Source: Roseiarcus sp963807735
Lineage (GTDB): Bacteria; Pseudomonadota; Alphaproteobacteria; Rhizobiales; Beijerinckiaceae
Direction of reading: 5' to 3'
DNA length: 64,000 bases
NCBI GenBank assembly: GCA_963807735.1
Contig: CAWEDI010000005.1
Coordinates: forward strand, 124,001 to 188,000
Of the stretch, positions 17,816 through 26,134 are shown piece after piece. The position numbers were made by a program, and so were the translations under genes. The number at the start of each line of letters is the position of its first letter. Positions within the stretch are counted from its first letter, which is position 1. Below the pieces are notes generated by a model that worked only from the letters and a program-made list of their open reading frames with translations, did not search any database and had not been told where the DNA came from.

Positions 17816-19288
17816 TCAAAGGCTGCGTTTGGACTGCTTGCGATTCGAGGGCTCGGCGGCCGGACGCACTCCGGCTCTTATCGTGTGCGACGCATTTCCG
17901 CCGGCGCCCTTTACCGTAAACGACTTCTTTGATGCGGTAGGTGTGCTTGGAGTGGGAGAGTTCGGAACGGATTCAGTCACAACCTTCTCACGCTGCGTTA
18001 CCCCGACGGATTGAGACATTGCGACCGGTGCACTTGACACTTGGATTATCGTTCGTGCCGCCTCTAGCGGCGCAGTAGGATCCTCCGGCACCTCGTTTTT
18101 TGCACCCGCCGCCTCCGGCGGCGTGAAGAGGGCGGTACGGAGCGGCGCGGAGGCGTTTTCGGCCAAGACGTTGTTGGGCCCAGCCTTATCCTCGATCTGC
18201 GAAGCTAGTTTTCTAAGCCGAGAAAGTTCGTTGGGGTCGATCAACCTGGGCAGAGGAAGGCTATCGTCATCAATTGTCACCATGTTTGTGAGCGTGACAT
18301 TGCGCCAATTTGGCCTATCCGAGGGCTCAGATTCTACAAATAATACCGCGCGCTTGGCATTGATCACCATGTAGACTGCGAAGGGACCGTGAGGCGAATT
18401 TGGGTTATCGGGAGGCACGATAATCGGTACCTGGGTGTCCGGGTCGCATTGCATGAAACACCGGCATTTGGCAGACCTTCGCTTCTCCGGTTGGCTGATG
18501 ATCTCACGATCATCGCTCACAGCCTTTGAGATCGTCGCGCGCTCCGGCCGATCAAGGTATCGAGCGGTCTCCGCTACGGGTTCAATTGAGTCACTGGATT
18601 GGCTGGGGCCCGGTGTCAGCGAAATTGAAGACGCGCGATCAGAATTGCCGTCTGAAACCTGCGCCGGTTTGTCCTCGGTCGCCGGCTTGTCCTCCGCCGT
18701 CAGATCGGTTTCGGACTCATTTGAAGCCAGGGCTTGGATAGGACGATCCTCCGGGGCCTCGATGTCGCGCTGAAAAACATCGAGATCATCGGAATGGTCT
18801 TCGATCGCAGAGCGTTTTCCGGAGATGCTTTTGCAGATGCCGCTGTAACCGCCGCCAGCCTTTAGACGCTGGGCAACTTCGTCGACGGGAACGCCTTTCT
18901 CCCGAAAGTGCTCAAGCGCTTCCGCTGGTTTGCGCCATTTGTCGCGAGCTTTGTCCGTTCGCGCGTCGGCCATGAAATACATCAGGTGGCGTAGCTGATT
19001 GCTATCGTCAGGCTTCTGGCGGTTGCAGTCGAAAAACTCATCCCTCCAAAAGCGATGGAGTTCGTCGACGTCGTCACGGGACGCGTGCTCTTCCGCATAG
19101 AGGTACTCAAGATGTTCATTCAAACGATCGTTATAGCCGTTCCTGAATTGAGCGAATTGCGCGCAGTCTCGGGCGAACTCGGCACGCCTCGCTAACATGC
19201 GCGCGCGCAAATCAGGCTTCTGAGTTGGCCCGTTTTGATTGACCGACCGGTCAGGTGTCGGCTCGCGCTCGCTATTTGACTCGTTCAT
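17816..19288 (-). CDS. hypothetical element protein, 490 aa, central low-complexity region
   Basis: 490 aa from ATG at 19288, chosen because GGAG lies 8 nt upstream; an open extension to 19408 has no such signal. No family is recognised. The N-terminal about 150 residues are charged and helical (DLRARMLARRAEFARDCAQF ... HRFWRDEFFDCN), followed by EALEHFREKGVPVDEVAQRL. Residues about 180-300 are acidic, Ser/Pro-rich and probably disordered (AEDKPATEDKPAQVSDG). A compact segment about 300-370 (RCFMQCDPDTQVPIIVPPD ... AVYMVINAKRAVLFVE) may be a small domain, then a basic Ser/Pro tail. Its place between Rep candidate and DUF927 suggests a role in element replication or maintenance; this is inference. 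Confidence 0.65.
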   Translation of the reverse strand: MNESNSEREPTPDRSVNQNGPTQKPDLRARMLARRAEFARDCAQFAQFRNGYNDRLNEHLEYLYAEEHASRDDVDELHRFWRDEFFDCNRQKPDDSNQLRHLMYFMADARTDKARDKWRKPAEALEHFREKGVPVDEVAQRLKAGGGYSGICKSISGKRSAIEDHSDDLDVFQRDIEAPEDRPIQALASNESETDLTAEDKPATEDKPAQVSDGNSDRASSISLTPGPSQSSDSIEPVAETARYLDRPERATISKAVSDDREIISQPEKRRSAKCRCFMQCDPDTQVPIIVPPDNPNSPHGPFAVYMVINAKRAVLFVESEPSDRPNWRNVTLTNMVTIDDDSLPLPRLIDPNELSRLRKLASQIEDKAGPNNVLAENASAPLRTALFTPPEAAGAKNEVPEDPTAPLEAARTIIQVSSAPVAMSQSVGVTQREKVVTESVPNSPTPSTPTASKKSFTVKGAGGNASHTIRAGVRPAAEPSNRKQSKRSL

Positions 19289-19456
19289 GACTCTTACTCC
19301 AACATCGAATCCGGTATCATACCGGATTCGTCCCGAGGGACTGGTCGAACAGAATGAAGCGTCGGACGCTTGATGCGTTCTGAACTTGAAGGGCATGATA
19401 GTGGCCATGCCTCAACCGTGGCATCCCCACGCGCATTACTGCTGCGGCAAACGCAA

Positions 19457-20350
19457 TCATGCATCGGGGACAATGTGCCTCCCCCGACGGCGCGCGCCAA
19501 AGTGAAATCCAAAGTCCTCAAACCCGTGTCTGCTCATAAACTCTGCCCACTCGATGAGTCGGGCGGGCGGCAGTGGATACATCGGAGCCTTGCCGTTAGG
19601 TCCGCGTTTGCCAGGTTTGTGGCTTGAGTTGAACTTTTGACAGTAAGAAAGCTGTTCGGCGAGATCCACTAGAGGCTGAACTTTTAAGGCAATTGCGGGG
19701 TCGGCGGCGGGCAGCGACTCGCGCAGTCGAACCCAATCCTCCTCGAGCACACCTATAGCCAAGAGATGAACGTGGAGAATCCAGCGTTGGGTTCTTTCCA
19801 GCCAAGCGACCTCCGTGCCCCCGGTGAGGATTGAGCCGGCAAATTCTGATCGATGAAGCTTTTTTCGGAGAGACCCGTGAGCCAAATTGACGTCGACCGT
19901 GTGCAACTGCCCGGCCGCAAAAGCGCCGAGATAGATCGTGGCGACCTCGTGTGGACCTTCGTACTCTCCCGCTATGCGGAGGCGTTCAGAGGTGTCGTAG
20001 ATTCGGTAGCGACGCGCCGCGAGAGCGGTGATCGGTGTGGTCCCGGCGGGACCATCCGCCTCGTACCTCTCGATCCCTGCCGCAAGATCGGGTCGGGACA
20101 TCAGTCGAGCCATATTCGCTTCATCAATTTTCTTAGCGTCGTTTACGGTCTCAAATCGTTCGCCGCGAGGGAGCGAAGACGGCCTCAGGCGGCGGATATC
20201 GAGAGAAGTGGGAACCTTTACGCCCAGCCATTGAGGATAAGTTTGTGAGGAAGGCGGTCCGTCAAGAGTGGTAGCGTCGCCCTGTCCCACAATTTCAGCG
20301 TGAACGACAGGACGCGCAAGGGAGGTAGAATGTCTACGGTGAAGAGGCAT
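19457..20350 (-). CDS. candidate HUH-type replication initiator (Rep)
   Basis: 297 aa. Residues 191-200 read ILHVHLLAIG: His193-Val-His195 in a hydrophobic strand is the HUH metal motif. About 40 residues later, LSYCQKFNSS gives Tyr236-x-x-Lys239, the spacing of the catalytic tyrosine motif (YxxK) in rolling-circle Rep proteins. A preceding helix-rich region (GSLRKKLHRSEFAGSILTGG) could supply motif 1. Together these suggest a nicking endonuclease for the element's rolling-circle replication. I have not matched it to a named family; a relaxase or a chance HxH are alternatives. It sits in the minus-strand cluster between the small HTH gene and the 490-aa gene. Start is the first ATG; later starts are possible. 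Confidence 0.6.
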   Translation of the reverse strand: MPLHRRHSTSLARPVVHAEIVGQGDATTLDGPPSSQTYPQWLGVKVPTSLDIRRLRPSSLPRGERFETVNDAKKIDEANMARLMSRPDLAAGIERYEADGPAGTTPITALAARRYRIYDTSERLRIAGEYEGPHEVATIYLGAFAAGQLHTVDVNLAHGSLRKKLHRSEFAGSILTGGTEVAWLERTQRWILHVHLLAIGVLEEDWVRLRESLPAADPAIALKVQPLVDLAEQLSYCQKFNSSHKPGKRGPNGKAPMYPLPPARLIEWAEFMSRHGFEDFGFHFGARRRGRHIVPDA

Positions 20351-20377
20351 AGTGAATTGACCGGAGTCCTGTTGCTT

Positions 20378-20653
20378 TTACTTGAGGAATTGTCGACCGG
20401 GAGCGAGCAGCTTGCCGGGCGTAACGGGCTTGGTTGATGCGACAAGGCGGTCGGCGGTGCTACGTAGCTTGGGCCCTAATCGAGCAGCGGCCCAAGCCAA
20501 AAGGTCCTCATCATCATAGATCGCCTGGTTGTTCCACACCTGGTAGGGCGGCCCTGAACCGTCGACCGCCTTCTTCGCGAGGGTGTTTGGAGCTATTGGT
20601 AAGCCCTGCGCCGTCAGAAACGTTGCCGCACCTTGTCGGTTGTGCTTTGCCAT
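20378..20653 (-). CDS. small HTH DNA-binding protein (excisionase-like)
   Basis: 91 aa from ATG at 20653 (MAKHNRQGAATFLTAQGLPI); the frame is open 10 codons further. The pattern GAATFLTAQGLPIAPNTLAK, then GSGPPYQVWNNQAIYDDEDL and LAWAAARL, fits small MerR-like/AlpA winged helices: recognition helix, G-P-P-Y wing and a D-E-D-L-L-A-W helix. This is a common excisionase or regulator type next to Rep genes in integrative elements. It lies 27 bp upstream of the Rep candidate on the same strand, so it is probably co-transcribed. Confidence 0.7.
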   Translation of the reverse strand: MAKHNRQGAATFLTAQGLPIAPNTLAKKAVDGSGPPYQVWNNQAIYDDEDLLAWAAARLGPKLRSTADRLVASTKPVTPGKLLAPGRQFLK

Positions 20654-20730
20654 CAGATTGTTCCTCGCGAAGTAGAAAGACATCTTTTGTCTTTATGGGT
20701 CGGCATGCTTTGAGTCCCTGGCCACCTCGA

Positions 20731-21198
20731 TCATAGATACCGAGCAAGCTGGATCACAATGAAATCGACATTCGGCTTAACAGTAGCCAGCAATCCATCG
20801 CGCTCCACTAGGCGGGCTCTCACGAGGCCGTGTCGCTGATCAGGAAGTTCAAAATAGACAGCCGGATGTTTCAGACCGCTGCAAGCGTCCGACAGATCCC
20901 TCGTCCCATACGCGTGCCGTATAAACGCCTCGAGCGCCTTTATGTGCCTTTTCATTATGCCAACCTTGGCGCCGGATTGGGACAAACGTAGTAGTACAAC
21001 CGCTTTTATGAGGATGGACGGCGGATAGAGGCGCTTCCGCCCCGATCCAGTATGTACCGAACCAACGGTTTCGAGCAGCCCTTCCATCGTAAAATAGCGC
21101 AACTGCCTCATCAATTCGCTTTGGCCCCCGAGCCTAAACTTAATTGATAGAACGCGAGCCAGATCAGATACCGATAAGTCCTCTTCTTGGGTCGGCAT
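20731..21198 (-). CDS. MerR-like HTH protein of the integrative element
   Basis: 155 aa from ATG at 21198. Residues about 35-105 suggest a MerR-type HTH: LRYFTMEGLLETVGSVHTGS, then GRKRLYPPSILIKAVVLLRL, i.e. helix-turn-helix with an Arg/Tyr-containing wing. The C-terminal half (ALEAFIRHAYGTRDLSD ... RLVERDGLLATVKPNVD) is unknown. It probably controls integrase or Rep expression. It lies 71 bp downstream of the integrase stop. The open extension to 21273 overlaps the integrase and lacks a better start. Confidence 0.6.
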   Translation of the reverse strand: MPTQEEDLSVSDLARVLSIKFRLGGQSELMRQLRYFTMEGLLETVGSVHTGSGRKRLYPPSILIKAVVLLRLSQSGAKVGIMKRHIKALEAFIRHAYGTRDLSDACSGLKHPAVYFELPDQRHGLVRARLVERDGLLATVKPNVDFIVIQLARYL

Positions 21199-21269
21199 AG
21201 GTCCTCGGTGCGAGGCCGCCGAAGCAGCCGGGTGTCCCAATCGAAGCCGTAGCAGGTTGCACTCAAAAG

Positions 21270-22535
21270 TCAAGGGACAATCTTTGTCCCGTTAAGTGCC
21301 GCCTGGATTCGTGCAGCGGTGCTCGATGCGACATTGCGGACAGGCGAAGATTGCAAATGGGCGTACCGTTGAGTGGTGACGGCCTGGCGATGTCCGAGAA
21401 CTGAGCCGGTAAGGTATAAGGACGCGCCGGCATTGATGGCCTCCGAGGCAAAGCTGTGACGCAAGTCATGTATGCGCAATCCGGAGAGTCCCGCCACGGT
21501 ACGCAAGCGATCCCACACTTTCTGCAGGCCGACAATCGGTCCGATCCCGCGCCGTGAGGGGAATACCCACTCATTACGCGCTTTCTCCTTGAGGAGAGCT
21601 AACAATGTCATCGCCTGGTCGCCGAGGGGAACCGCGCGCGGGCCGACCTTGCTTTTGGCCAGCCGCAAAAATCCCTGCGCAAAGTCGACTTCGCGCCAAG
21701 TCAGGCTGGTGATTTCTGATTTGCGGCAGCCCGTTAGGGCGATCAGATTGATCGCGTCAATAAAGGTCGAATTTTGGGTCGCCGTGTGGGCTTCGCTCAT
21801 AGCGGTTCCCAATCTTGTCCATTCGTCGTCGGATAGATAACGGCCCGGAGCAGTGCCTTTCGGGGCCAACACGTTTTTCGTTGGATTGGCCGTCACGAGC
21901 CCCGTGCGAATCCCGAAGGCAAAGATCGCTCCGAGAACCGACAACGTCCGAGAGGCGACACCTTTGCCGCCGCGAACAATTGCGCGTCCGCGCGGCCCGG
22001 TTCGCTCGTCGGTCTTGGTTTCGCCGCGCACAATCTTGGCCACGAACATGGCGACGTCGGACTCCGACAAGTTTTCGGCCGGCGTGTTTCCCAACAGCGG
22101 AATCACATGGCGCTCGATGTTGGACCGATCCGTCGTCCAACTCGACTCCTTCTTGTCGGGCTTAAAGGCGCGTCCGTCGGCGAGATAGCGATGACAAAGC
22201 TGTGCAACGTTCAATGGGATTTCCCCGCTGTGTCTCCCCCGAACTTTCTCTCCGGGATCGGTGCCGCTCGCAATCAGACCGAGCAGCCGCTTAGCCTCGG
22301 TCCGCGCTTGATCGACCGTAACGGCGCCATGACGGCCCATCGTGTAAAATCGCTGGCGCCCTCTGAACACGTATTTTAGGACGAAAACGGGAGCGCGTCT
22401 CTGAATGCGCACTCCGAACCCAGCCAAATCCTTGTCCCAAATCGCATCGCCTGGACGCATGGCATCGACGGCCCGCTTTGTAATGCGAACTTTAGTCGAA
22501 GGAGGGCGAGATCGTCGCGTAGTTTCGGTCATCAT
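21270..22535 (-). CDS. int: tyrosine recombinase/integrase (P4-like, DUF4102 N-terminus)
   Basis: 421 aa from ATG at 22535 (MTETTRRSRPPSTKV). N-terminal arm-binding domain: KVRITKRAVDAMRPGDAIWD, FGVRIQRRAPVFVLKYVFRG, with YTMGRHGAVTVDQAR, as in P4-type integrases. The core-binding domain follows, then the catalytic domain with the full RHRHY set: Arg in TGCRKSEITSL, HDLRHSFAS (His and Arg), GHRQAVTT (His), QRYAHL (Tyr nucleophile). It should integrate and excise the element at the tRNA 3' end found about 190 bp upstream at 22728-22761. The frame is open to 22661 but those residues are not integrase-like. Confidence 0.93.
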   Translation of the reverse strand: MMTETTRRSRPPSTKVRITKRAVDAMRPGDAIWDKDLAGFGVRIQRRAPVFVLKYVFRGRQRFYTMGRHGAVTVDQARTEAKRLLGLIASGTDPGEKVRGRHSGEIPLNVAQLCHRYLADGRAFKPDKKESSWTTDRSNIERHVIPLLGNTPAENLSESDVAMFVAKIVRGETKTDERTGPRGRAIVRGGKGVASRTLSVLGAIFAFGIRTGLVTANPTKNVLAPKGTAPGRYLSDDEWTRLGTAMSEAHTATQNSTFIDAINLIALTGCRKSEITSLTWREVDFAQGFLRLAKSKVGPRAVPLGDQAMTLLALLKEKARNEWVFPSRRGIGPIVGLQKVWDRLRTVAGLSGLRIHDLRHSFASEAINAGASLYLTGSVLGHRQAVTTQRYAHLQSSPVRNVASSTAARIQAALNGTKIVP

Positions 22536-22727
22536 ATGCTGTTGGGTTAAAAGCCAGACCGCACGATAGCTACAAAATAGCAACAAGTCGACATGAAAAG
22601 CCGGGCATAGGCAGCTATAGCTGGAAATACCGGGTCGGCACCTCGGATCTGTTAAGCCCATGTCCCTATTTAGCTTTCAATGTCTTTCGATGGCGATCAC
22701 TATATTGAGTGATACAATGGCATTGAA

Positions 22728-22761
<34 letters not shown>

Positions 22762-23173
22762 AAGAAATCAAAGAATTAGCAGTTGAGGATTTGCGGCACG
22801 CCAGGACTGCTGCAACTTGGTAAGCATGCGGCAAGCGGCGGGAAGGATTTCGCAGGCTGGGCGACCGAACTTCTGGGCGATGAGGGGGCAAATTCGTCCA
22901 CCCCTTTTCCTGCGGGCAATACGTTCATATTGCCGGCCCCGATCTGCGCGGGTGCAAGTGCGGCCTGGCGTGAGGATCACCGCCGCATGTGGCGATATAT
23001 AGATTATCGTAGCCCGCAATTTTTTATAGCCAAGCGGCTGACGTCGCGGCCCGTAATCTATCATATCTATAGCCGGCGTTGCGCTGCCGTAAGTTATGGC
23101 CGCTCTCGCTAGAGGCGGCGATGAGAGGCGCGCGACGCACTTGCGCTCATTGCGGCAGCCGCCCCCTCTCGAG
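22762..23173. other. intergenic beyond the att site
   Basis: No supported gene. An A/T-rich patch with ATATAGATTATCG and an imperfect inverted counterpart (TAATCTATCATATCTATAG) lies near 23000-23070, perhaps a structured or degenerate terminal sequence. Confidence 0.35.
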
Positions 23174-23774
23174 TCACGACCGCGGGGCGTCGCGAAGGAA
23201 CGCCGCCACAGCCTTCCCAATTTGGAGGTCCACGCCAGCCTGTGACAAGCCCCTCGCTTTCAGTTCTGCCTTCGAGACGACTAGCGAGTGGTCGCCGCCG
23301 GAGACGACATGAAGCTGCGACGGCGCGATCATTTTCTTCCGCACGTCAGCGAGAAGGTCGAGCGGGCATAGGGCGTCCCGAGCGCCTTGCACGAATAGGA
23401 TCGGCGTTCTGAGGTCGAGCAGGACCTTGTCGCGGAGCTTGGCGCGATCGCCCGCGCCGCATAGCGGATAGCCGAAGCAGATCAGGGCCGCGACAGGCTC
23501 CTTCAAGGCGACATGACAGCCAACGCGGCCGCCCATGCTCTTGCCGGCAAGCACAACCGATTTCATTTTATCGCCAGCGAGGTCAACGAGCGCAGCTCGG
23601 TGCGCCGCAATCAACTGAGGGAGCGAGTCGTTTTCGGCCCGCGAGCATATACGAATAGTCAAACGCCCGGACCGGCCCCAACGGCGCCAACAGCCGCGAA
23701 AAGTCTTGCATGAGCGGGTGCGAACTCGGTGCGCCAGCGCCGGGCGCGAGCAGGAAAAAAAATCTGGCGGCGGT
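23174..23774 (-). pseudogene. alpha/beta hydrolase (KANL3/Tex30-like), frameshifted
   Basis: Two minus-strand frames make one hydrolase. The 5' part from about 23774 reads FFFLLAPGAGAPSSHPLMQD ... VRAFDYSYMLAGRK; the 3' part continues as LPQLIAAHRAALVDLAGDKM, VVLAGKSMGGRVGCHVA (nucleophile Ser in GKSMGG), TPILFVQGARDALCP (Asp region) and SGGDHSLVVSK (His region), ending at 23174. The switch is near 23645. All catalytic elements survive, so either a recent frameshift or an assembly indel. Function would be small-substrate hydrolysis in the cytosol; no partner genes point to a substrate. Confidence 0.75.
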
Positions 23775-23823
23775 CATCAACGCTTCCGCCTCGTCGCCGA
23801 GGCGAATCGGTTTGTCGACAGCC

Positions 23824-24363
23824 TCACCCGGCTTTGCGTCTCGTCGAGGGCGCGCGCACTTGTTCAGGGTCCTCAGCAGCGCCTCCCGTGATTGGAAGCA
23901 ACATTTCACGTTGGCCATCGACCCTGCGTTTGGGCTTCTTTTTGCGAACCGCCTTCACGGCAACGTTCGCATCCCCGGTTTTTGCGCCGTTATGTGCAAC
24001 AGCGCGTGGCGTTTGCGGCGCCTGGATTTCACGCATGATTGCGTCGGATTGCGCCTCGCTGGCGTTCAGGAAGAACCGAACCGGATCGGCAAGAAACACA
24101 GTTTGTTGCTCGCGCGTGAGTTCAGGCAACAAGTCGCCGTCGATGTTAAACAAGCTGCGGATGCGATTCATCAGCGCCAGCTTCTCCATGCGATTCACTC
24201 CCCAAATCGCCGCGACATCGTCCTGGGTCAGGGCATGGTCGAGCGCGCCGATAATCCGGCCATTCAGCGTCACGAGTTCGGCGTACTCCTCGTCGCAATT
24301 CCACGACGCTTCGACGATCCGAAACAGCTCCGCGTCCTCGTCGTAATAGTCCGCGCCGTCCAA
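23824..24363 (-). CDS. hypothetical protein, 179 aa
   Basis: No family recognised. The first 100 residues are acidic and helical (DEDAELFRIVEASWNCDEEY, VAAIWGVNRMEKLALMNRIR), the C-terminal 50 are basic (AVKAVRKKKPKRRVDGQ). A frame upstream (24270-24566) with sequence such as RLREQTFLIRLAPRRADIVG looks protein-like in a different phase, so the true gene may be longer and frameshifted near 24380. It lies between the hydrolase remnant and the FWES-repeat cyclase on the same strand. Confidence 0.5.
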   Translation of the reverse strand: MDGADYYDEDAELFRIVEASWNCDEEYAELVTLNGRIIGALDHALTQDDVAAIWGVNRMEKLALMNRIRSLFNIDGDLLPELTREQQTVFLADPVRFFLNASEAQSDAIMREIQAPQTPRAVAHNGAKTGDANVAVKAVRKKKPKRRVDGQREMLLPITGGAAEDPEQVRAPSTRRKAG

Positions 24364-24569
24364 ACGCCGAAGATCCCCCCGACATAACCCACCGTCAGAG
24401 TTGGGTCCGCACTCGCCCGCGATCCAGGGGACGGGACGGCGCTCGAACGCAGAAGTTGTGCGCCGTTGCCGATGGTCAAGCGACCAACGATGTCGGCACG
24501 TCGAGGCGCCAGCCGAATTAGGAAAGTTTGTTCTCGCAAACGCATGTCGGTAGGCGGCTCAAACATTGC

Positions 24570-25520
24570 CTAAAGCGATGGACTCAGCTCGCTGATTCTT
24601 ATTTCGGCGAGCGCTTTAAAATCACCGTTGGGGTACTTTTCAAGATAAGCCCGTAAAGACGATGGGTTATCGCTGTTGCGCACGGACTCCCAGAATAACA
24701 GCTCCACCTCTTCGTCGTGGGGAGTTCGCTCAACGCGGTCGTTCGATAGGAATTCGTCGAGGCGCGTACGCGCGAGCGCTACGAAGACGCCGTCCGGATA
24801 TTGAGTTAAATAGGCCTCGAAATCGCTGGCGCGCGAGCTGTCCTTGATTGATTCCCAGAACACAAGCTCCGGTTGCGGGTCAATCGGAGCAGAAACGAAC
24901 GCCCGCTCGAGCGGGGACGCCTCGGCGTCTGGCGTTTCTGTGCTGGCGTCGACGCCGTTCCTGCCTTCAGTCTCGGCTCCCTGCGGTTCGATCTCATCAA
25001 ATTTCAGACGAAAGACTCGGATCGGCTGCGCAATGTTCTTGACGCTTTTCTCGCCGAGGTCTTCGAAGCGGTAGGCGAGTTTGCGCATGACATGGTCGTG
25101 TACGCCGCGCGAAATGCAGATGCCTCCGGGGTCGGCCAAGCTCTCGATCCGAGCCGCTATGTTTACGCCATCGCCGAAGATATCGCCGTCCTTTATCATG
25201 ACATCGCCGACGTTGACGCCAATGCGAAACAACATCCGGCGCTCCGGCGCGAGATCCGCGTTGGCGCGCAACAACGTGCGCTGAATTTCGACGGCGCACT
25301 GCACCGCCGTAAACACGCTGGCGAATTCAGCGAGAACGCTGTCGCCCGCTGTGCCGCAGATACGGCCGCCATGTTGCGCAATGAGTGCGTCGGTGAGGGC
25401 GCGGTGCGCCGAGAGCGTCGCCAGCGTTCCTTCCTCATCGATCCCCATCATGCGGCTGTAGCCCGCGACGTCCGCCGCGAGGATGGCTGCAAGTTTTCGT
25501 TCGAGAGGCGGCGCTTCCAT
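24570..25520 (-). CDS. class III adenylate/guanylate cyclase with C-terminal FWES-type repeats
   Basis: 316 aa. The catalytic domain occupies about residues 5-180: Asp in LAADVAGYSRMM, Asp in TAGDSVLAEFASV, GDGVNIAARIES carrying Asn and Arg; it should be active. A Ser/Pro/Glu linker follows. Two copies of a about 45-aa repeat end the protein: ELVFWESIKDSSRASDFEAY ... RTRLDEF and ELLFWESVRNSDNPSSLRAY ... IRISEL. Such FWES repeats accompany cyclases and caspase-like proteins in rhizobia and probably mediate protein contacts. No membrane segment, so cytosolic. Starts at ATG 25520. Confidence 0.85.
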   Translation of the reverse strand: MEAPPLERKLAAILAADVAGYSRMMGIDEEGTLATLSAHRALTDALIAQHGGRICGTAGDSVLAEFASVFTAVQCAVEIQRTLLRANADLAPERRMLFRIGVNVGDVMIKDGDIFGDGVNIAARIESLADPGGICISRGVHDHVMRKLAYRFEDLGEKSVKNIAQPIRVFRLKFDEIEPQGAETEGRNGVDASTETPDAEASPLERAFVSAPIDPQPELVFWESIKDSSRASDFEAYLTQYPDGVFVALARTRLDEFLSNDRVERTPHDEEVELLFWESVRNSDNPSSLRAYLEKYPNGDFKALAEIRISELSPSL

Positions 25521-25541
25521 TCTCTCACTACGGCGGAGGGC

Positions 25542-25859
25542 TCATGCGTAACCCGGAGCGACGGCTCGGAGTTCCGATAGGATCGGTTGGCCAGGACCTC
25601 TAGCTATTGGCGCACTGCCGGCCGCGTTGGCGAAGTCCGCGCGCGTAAGCTCAGAGACCCAGAAGCCGAACAATGTCGGAATTGCGTTCGGGCCGTCGCC
25701 GATCTTCAGGCACAGTTCGCGCGCTCGGTCGAACGCTTGGATCGTCTCCGACGCGGCGTAGCCTTTGGCCGCAAAGCTTGCTTGCCCCAATAAACGCTGC
25801 GCCGCGATCTCCTTCTTGCTGCGCTCGGGACCGTCTGGAGTTTGCGTGAGTTGACTCAA
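25542..25859 (-). pseudogene. TPR-tail fragment of a cyclase-ATPase-type protein
   Basis: 105 aa. The part KGYAASETIQAFDRARELCL followed by NAIPTLFGFWVSELTRADFA resembles the TPR segment that follows the ATPase domain in large SAM/cyclase/AAA proteins (pattern PALFGLW...VRA-D-L). Nothing of the cyclase or ATPase is present upstream, and the C-terminal residues after ANAAG degrade. It is best read as a leftover fragment, though a tiny independent gene cannot be excluded. Confidence 0.5.
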
Positions 25860-26134
25860 TCCCTTCTAGCGCGAAGTCGGGGAACTACTCAGACTTGCGG
25901 CGCGCGTCAAAGACCCGGGCGCGCAGATCGCCCTCCGCAAATCCACTATAGCTTCGGAGGGAATGCCTTATGACCCAGCTTGATGGAGCTTCTGACGTTT
26001 TTTCTGACGGTTTTCTTCTGACGGTCGTGACGGTTCAACTCTCTGGCCCCGGCGGATCGGCGAGAGCGGTACAGATTGCAGGGAAGCGCGGGGAGGAAAA
26101 CCGACGGCGAACGTGTTCATCGAGGTGGCGACCG
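25860..26134. other. intergenic left of the IS256 copy
   Basis: No gene. Three copies of TTCTGACG occur at 25990, 26002 and 26016 near the IS256 left end. Confidence 0.35.

Noticed and set aside
22768..23220. 150-aa minus-strand frame right of the att site
   Set aside because: Arg/Ala-rich, no ribosome site and no family-like segment.
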